A stretch of DNA of 16,611 nt from DATLFQ01 sp035540915 (GTDB lineage Bacteria; Actinomycetota; Acidimicrobiia; Acidimicrobiales; GCA-2861595), in contig DATLFQ010000095.1 in NCBI GenBank assembly GCA_035540915.1, positions 1 to 16,611 on the forward strand. Direction: 5' to 3'. Positions 15,221-16,611 of this stretch are shown here, piece after piece (the stretch's first letter is position 1; every line of letters starts with the position of its first letter). The notes under the pieces were generated by a model, which had not been told where the DNA came from, searched no databases, and saw only the letters and a list, made by a program, of their open reading frames with translations. The position numbers and the translations under genes are program-made.

Positions 15221-16243
15221 TCAGCTCGTGCCGGAGAGCGCGGGCTGGCGCTCGCCCGTCCCGCCGTCGTCGAGGGAGTCGCGGCGGCCCTCGACGTCGA
15301 TGCTCGGCAGGAGCCGGTCCAGCCAGCGGGGCAGCCACCAGTTCCGGTCGCCCAGCAGCTCCATGGTGGCCGGTACCAGCAGCATCCGCACGATGGTGGC
15401 CGCCGCCAAGCCGGTCCCCATGAGCTTCACCCCCCGGTCGTTCTCCAGGATGAAGCTGCCGAAGACGACCACCATGATGGCGGCGGCCGCGGTGATCACC
15501 TTGGCCGTCGCCGCCAGCCCGTCGGCGACCGAGGTTCGACTGTCGCCGCTGCGGCGCCACGCCTCCCGCACCCGCGACAGCAGGAAGACCTCGTAGTCCA
15601 TCGAGAGGCCGAACACGATGGCGAACAACATCATCCGGGCCCACGGCTCGATCGGCGCCGGCTGGACACCGGTGACGTCGCTGAGCCAGCCCCACTGGAA
15701 GAGCGCCACCACGATGCCGTACGCGGCGCCGATCGAGAGCAGGTTCATGACCACCGCCTTGAGCGGGACCAGCACCGACCGGAAGACGACCATCAGCAGC
15801 AGGAAGGACAGGCCCTGCACGGCCACGAACAGGCAGGGCAGCCGCGCCGACAGGAAGTCGGAGAAGTCCACGTTCACCGCCACGGTGCCGGTGACGACGA
15901 CCTGCGTGCCGATCGCCGCCTCCGGCGCCGGCAGCACGTCGTCGCGCAGGCGGTCGACCAGGCCGGTGGTGGCCCCGTCCTGCGGCCCGGTGGTCGGGAC
16001 GAGGTTCCACACCGCAGCCGTCGGCGCCGGCGGCGACGAGCCTCCCGCGGTCGTGGCACCAGGGCCCGAGTCGAGCGAACATCGATGTCCACCTTGGACT
16101 GGCCCTGCGGATGCCGTCCGGCGCCATCGTGGCGGTCGCCGGGACGGCTCGCACGTGGTTTCCGGGTCGGACGCTCCGGCAGCGCCCATCTCATCGCGTC
16201 CGCGAAGAGTAGGCGGGGCATCGCGGTCACGAACTGGCCGCAA
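15221..16243 (-). pseudogene. MMPL/RND-family transporter, C-terminal part only (N-terminal half missing)
   Basis: The recognisable region (15221 to about 16018) is the end of an MMPL transporter: the tail of the second periplasmic domain (AAVWNLVPTTGPQDGATT, VDRLRDDVLP) and the last five membrane helices, including the hallmark GLSMDYEVFLLSR and the GSFILENDRGVKLMGTGL segment. Intact MMPL proteins are about 700-1000 residues with 12 helices; here the first seven helices and first periplasmic domain are absent. The frame stays open to a TTG at 16243, but residues 1-75 are Pro/Arg-rich, look non-coding, and have no ribosome-binding site I can support. I found no MMPL continuation in the other frames. 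It is most likely a 5'-deleted remnant; an assembly join is the other explanation. Confidence 0.75.
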
Positions 16244-16407
16244 TGGGAGAAATTGCCCCGCCTTCTGAGGCGAGGCGGCGCCCTGCCGCGGCCAATGGAG
16301 CAGCGCACCGGCGTCTTGTCGTTTCGTGACCTCTGCGTTCGGCGTGAGCGCCTGGCCGTCGTGTGCCGATGCGGTGGGCGGAGGCTCCGTCGCTGCTGAC
16401 GCGTCCT
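16019..16407. other. 389-nt stretch without a recognisable gene
   Basis: This lies between the MMPL homology and the repeat-protein stop. It holds the non-conserved 5' part of the MMPL frame and a small hairpin at 16259-16272. Composition around 16200-16340 is slightly less GC-rich. No RNA gene or promoter could be supported. Confidence 0.5.
16259..16272 (-). terminator. Possible terminator hairpin of the repeat-protein gene
   Basis: CGCCT-4 nt-AGGCG, followed on the minus strand by GGGGCAATTT. The stem is only 5 bp and lies about 135 nt after the stop, so this is a weak call. Confidence 0.25.
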
Positions 16408-16611
16408 CTAGCCGCCCATCCCCACGATCGGCGACGCCAGTCGCGTCGCGCCGGTGGACCCGAGGAAGGTGGCGTCGCCGAAGGCGAAGATGCCGCCGTC
16501 GCCGGCCACCAGCCAGTAGCCCTTGCCGCTCGGCGTGGACGCCATTCCCACGATCGACGACGCCAAGCGCCTCCCCCCGGTGGACCCCAGGAAGGTGGCG
16601 TCGCCGAAGGC
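16408..16611 (-). CDS. Secreted repeat protein, C-terminus (GYWLVA 42-residue repeats; runs off right edge)
   Basis: The last 67 residues and TAG stop (16408-16410) of a larger protein. The sequence is one full and one partial copy of a 42-residue repeat: GDATFLGSTG, LASPIVGMA, TPSGKGYWLVAGDGGIFAFG. This repeat is common in exported and surface proteins of Acidimicrobiia and related actinobacteria and is predicted to form beta-propeller-like blades. The repeat at 16421-16485 matches that at 16547-16611 at DNA level with a 126-nt period. The final repeat is cut off after PIVGMGG. Start, signal peptide and any catalytic domain lie outside the window, so the function cannot be assigned. Confidence 0.85.
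   Translation of the reverse strand, partial: AFGDATFLGSTGGRRLASSIVGMASTPSGKGYWLVAGDGGIFAFGDATFLGSTGATRLASPIVGMGG
16421..16611. repeat. Tandem 126-nt coding repeat
   Basis: Two copies begin with CCCACGATCG at 16421 and 16547 (period 126 nt, 42 codons) and remain alike to the window edge. They encode the GYWLVA repeat units of the partial secreted protein. Confidence 0.8.

Noticed and set aside
14926..15423. Plus-strand frame of 165 codons in the intergenic region
   Set aside because: It overlaps the MMPL stop region antisense, turns into Arg/Ser-rich sequence and matches no family I know.

Overview
The window is high-GC DNA read mostly on the minus strand. GTG starts, 1 to 4 bp gene overlaps, a ClpC chaperone, a GrcC-like polyprenyl diphosphate synthase and a GYWLVA-type 42-residue secreted repeat all point to an actinobacterium. 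An uncultured member of the Acidimicrobiia is the most likely source, but this is inferred from gene content and composition, not from a marker gene.

Layout, left to right. (1) 1-1185 (minus) is the N-terminal 395 residues of ClpC, divergent from a trans-polyprenyl diphosphate synthase at 1315-2292 (plus). (2) 2328-7732 (minus) is a tightly overlapped five-gene operon, transcribed from about 7835 leftwards: glucose-1-phosphate cytidylyltransferase (RfbF), an extended SDR sugar-nucleotide epimerase/reductase, and three consecutive paralogous NovU/TylC3-like sugar methyltransferases. Overlaps of 1, 4, 4 and 4 bp join all five genes. (3) 7944-10046 (minus) is a 700-residue secreted protein with two diverged choice-of-anchor-P-like repeats, closed by a strong 34-nt hairpin terminator. 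(4) 10341-13010 (minus) is an 889-residue secreted mosaic protein. (5) 13083-14699 (minus) is a WbaP/WcaJ-type polyprenyl glycosylphosphotransferase, preceded by a possible 35-residue coupled small ORF. (6) 15221-16243 (minus) is the C-terminal part of an MMPL transporter that lacks its N-terminal half. (7) 16408-16611 (minus) is the C-terminus of a secreted protein built from 42-residue repeats, running off the right edge.

The genes from 2328 to 14806 read as a cell-surface or extracellular glycan locus. The glycosylphosphotransferase would start a lipid-linked glycan, the CDP-sugar operon would supply a branched, C-methylated sugar, and the two secreted proteins would sit outside the cell. 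No glycosyltransferase, flippase or polymerase lies in the window, so the locus is incomplete here.

The most unusual points are the three tandem C-methyltransferases, the third of which has lost two of the three residues expected at the catalytic site; the absence of a 4,6-dehydratase next to rfbF; and two near-identical DosR/DevR-like palindromes upstream of the glycosylphosphotransferase and the 700-residue secreted protein, each followed at exactly the same offset by a similar weak -10-like hexamer.
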